Assembly (NCBI GenBank): GCA_963513935.1 | Contig: OY740769.1 | Span: 107,363,762 to 107,427,761, forward strand | Source: Aphrophora alni | Lineage: Eukaryota; Arthropoda; Insecta; Hemiptera; Aphrophoridae | DNA: 64,000 nt | Reading direction: 5' to 3' | Shown: positions 62,555-64,000 of the stretch, piece by piece | Layout of the letters: every line of letters begins with the position of its first letter | Position numbering within the stretch: the stretch's first letter is position 1 | Made by a program: the position numbers and the translations under genes | Notes under the pieces: model-generated | Told to the model about the DNA's origin: nothing | The model's input: only the letters and a program-made list of their open reading frames with translations | Databases searched by the model: none

Positions 62555-62836
62555 TTGTTGTACAGTAATGAATGTCCCAATTTTTATATAGGACAGACGG
62601 CCCGCTCTTTCAACAAAAGTTTTAAGGAACACTTCCCTAAGAGGACTTCATATACAAACTCTGCTTTTGGTGAACATCTTATCGACAAAAACCATAAATA
62701 CACAGATATCCAATCTAACGGAGATATTGCAACAAAAGTTTGGTGTCAATTCCCACGGTACACGGTTACGGCTTGCCAACGACAAAGCAAGTGCCAATTC
62801 ATTCAAATATCAGCCACAAAAATATTCCCGAATTAA
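62555..62836 (+). pseudogene. GIY-YIG endonuclease fragment of the Penelope-like element
   Basis: This is a 93-residue frame starting within the domain. CPNFYIGQT supplies the YIG half and the Cys before it; the GIY half (AIY) lies just upstream in another frame. RSFNKSFKEH supplies the helix in which an Arg is usual (here Lys/Ser, so possibly damaged), and FGEHLIDKNH follows. The domain nicks target DNA in intact Penelope-like elements. Confidence 0.8.
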
Positions 62837-63061
62837 ATATACCAACAAATAAAATAAATCGTCAATTATTGAATATATTTGTCCACATTTTCTAAGAATT
62901 AAATTAAATTCTTGGTATATTTCCTTTTAAAATTTTTAAAGTTATTACTAGAAACATGTAGTTATAATCACTGATCATACCTGAACAAAGGCTACATAAT
63001 GAAACAATGGTAGGCCTATCAGTCGTGAAATTAAATTCAAGTTCGGGATGTTCGGGTATTC

Positions 63062-63990
63062 GGTAACGTACTCAACAAAAATTGATATATATTTTTAACC
63101 GTTTGATGGATTTTTGTTTTGAAAAATATTTGAATTCACAATAAAATTATCTATAAAATCTTATGAGTAGGCTTATGAGTAGGTTGTTAGGTTAATTTGT
63201 ATTAAAAACCATGATGAATTGTATATAATTCGTTTTAAATATACATTGGCGTAAATAAATTCAAAAAGTTAAACTATAATTGTCCGTACATAAAAACATA
63301 AAATTGATAATTTATAGTAAATTTTATGAGAAATCCAAATCCGTTTTAAAAAATTAATTCCGATAATTAGTTTTCGATATATAAGCGTTTTTGTACTATC
63401 GCGTACTCAATTTGTATACTCTCTGTACGAAAACCAAAACAGAGTACGCTGGTTTACTAAATTGTGTTTATTTCGAGAACCGTTGAACGGATGTTAATTA
63501 TCTAAAGAAAATTGAATTCACAATTCTATACATTTTCTATAAATTGGTATATCAGAATATAACTACAGCGATTAATAAACGTATGTAATAAACCAATAAA
63601 AATAGCAGTATTTAGAAATCATGTACATTTTTGCTATAAACGTTCATAAATCAAAACATTATGTATATATCATTTTCAAATTTTTGTATGATTTTTATAT
63701 AGGCATATAGAACATATTCTGAAAATTTTAACAAAATCTATAAATAAATATCAGACTAGGCCTATACAAGTTATAATTTGACACTATTTTCAACCAGACC
63801 GATTGCGATAAATGGTTGTAAATTGTTTAATTATTATTAGTCTAGATCTGATAGTTATAGAAGTCTAGCTTTGATAGTTTATAGAAAATTTAATTGTGAA
63901 TTCATAAATGTTTTGATATTTCAAATCCGTTTGGTGGTTTTCGAGATGAAAATGATTTAAAAAGGCGTATCGTCGCATTTCAATAAAGTT
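63062..63990 (+). repeat. Right flanking repeat block of Penelope-like element
   Basis: Modules here run C' (63062-63470), B' (63440-63614), a short segment with CTGAAAATTTTAACAAAATC at about 63719 that is also present at about 61629, and A' (63876-63990). C' directly joins B' through GGTTTACTAAATTGTG, whereas on the left A joins B by a similar junction. The block runs to within ten bases of the window edge and may continue. Confidence 0.7.
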
Positions 63991-64000
63991 CACAAAAAGT

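Larger units (their letters stand above)
61900..62850 (+). pseudogene. Penelope-like element remnant: RT C-terminus and GIY-YIG endonuclease
   Basis: This is the decayed coding part of a Penelope-like retroelement, read in several frames. At about 61950-61975 the frame gives RYYVDDTIVLFDG, the YVDD catalytic box of the reverse transcriptase. After a frame change near 61990, 62000-62334 gives LINFVNTMHPKLQFTVEVE and then LNFLDLSISKINN, RKPTTTNQTIHASSHHP and NFVNRL, the conserved Penelope RT C-terminal region. The linker at 62390-62490 (ALSHTPKRRLAKENVTVAFNT) is interrupted. Around 62540-62660, TAIYNITC and then CPNFYIGQTARSFNKSFKEH give the GIY-YIG endonuclease core, followed by FGEHLIDKNH. 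The N-terminal RT is missing. Several frame changes make it inactive. Confidence 0.85.

Overview
This is a eukaryotic nuclear window, very AT-rich, with no bacterial-style gene organisation. It is almost certainly from an arthropod and probably an insect. The evidence is short interstitial runs of the arthropod telomere-type unit TTAGG, several insect-type transposable elements, and a splice-donor-bearing first exon. The order is not identifiable with confidence; a hemipteran-like large genome is only a guess. Host coding sequence is nearly absent. The window looks like intergenic and intronic DNA built from layers of decayed mobile elements, satellites and microsatellites.

Left third (1-25 kb): mostly featureless AT-rich DNA. 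It holds a ~140-bp (CT)n tract, several diverged copies of an unclassified ~430-bp dispersed repeat in both orientations, and a ~0.9-kb foldback element at 10.07-11.0 kb. It also has two tandem arrays: a 60/121-bp dimeric array at 15.5 kb, and a ~117-bp array interleaved with TTAGG-type units at 21.6 kb. The first of two copies of a ~335-bp repeat lies at 23.4 kb.

Middle (25-39 kb): a GC-richer LTR-plus-primer-binding-site fragment on the minus strand (25.0-25.85 kb), a ~1.06-kb almost fully palindromic element (27.04-28.10 kb), a 458-bp inverted-repeat element with a 7-bp target duplication and two CTCF-motif-like sites (31.39-31.85 kb), microsatellites, and the second copy of the ~335-bp repeat.

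Candidate host gene (39.2-40.08 kb, + strand): CpG-bearing DNA with a CCAAT box and a TATA box, then a ~280-nt leader ending in ATG followed immediately by the splice donor GTGAGT. If real, the start codon is the last codon of exon 1 and the remainder of the gene lies beyond a long intron. I found no further exon in the window, so everything after 40.08 kb may be intron 1 or beyond.

Right part (40-64 kb): a 66-bp-armed foldback with a 15-bp direct flank and a hammerhead-ribozyme-like fold (41.85-42.16 kb); a 430-bp inverted-repeat element with an 8-bp target duplication (45.07-45.50 kb); and a 5'-truncated I-group-like LINE with an intact RNase H ORF and a 13-bp target duplication (48.88-50.43 kb). 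Next come a hAT-like MITE with an 8-bp target duplication (53.70-54.20 kb), a ~140-bp tandem array, a frameshifted zinc-finger/tyrosine-recombinase-like pseudogene (56.25-57.8 kb), a Helitron-like remnant, and a decayed Penelope-like element (YVDD reverse transcriptase remnant plus GIY-YIG endonuclease) between related flanking repeats (60.9-64 kb). No rRNA, tRNA or CRISPR was recognised. The annotation is by eye; divergence estimates and family names would need searches.
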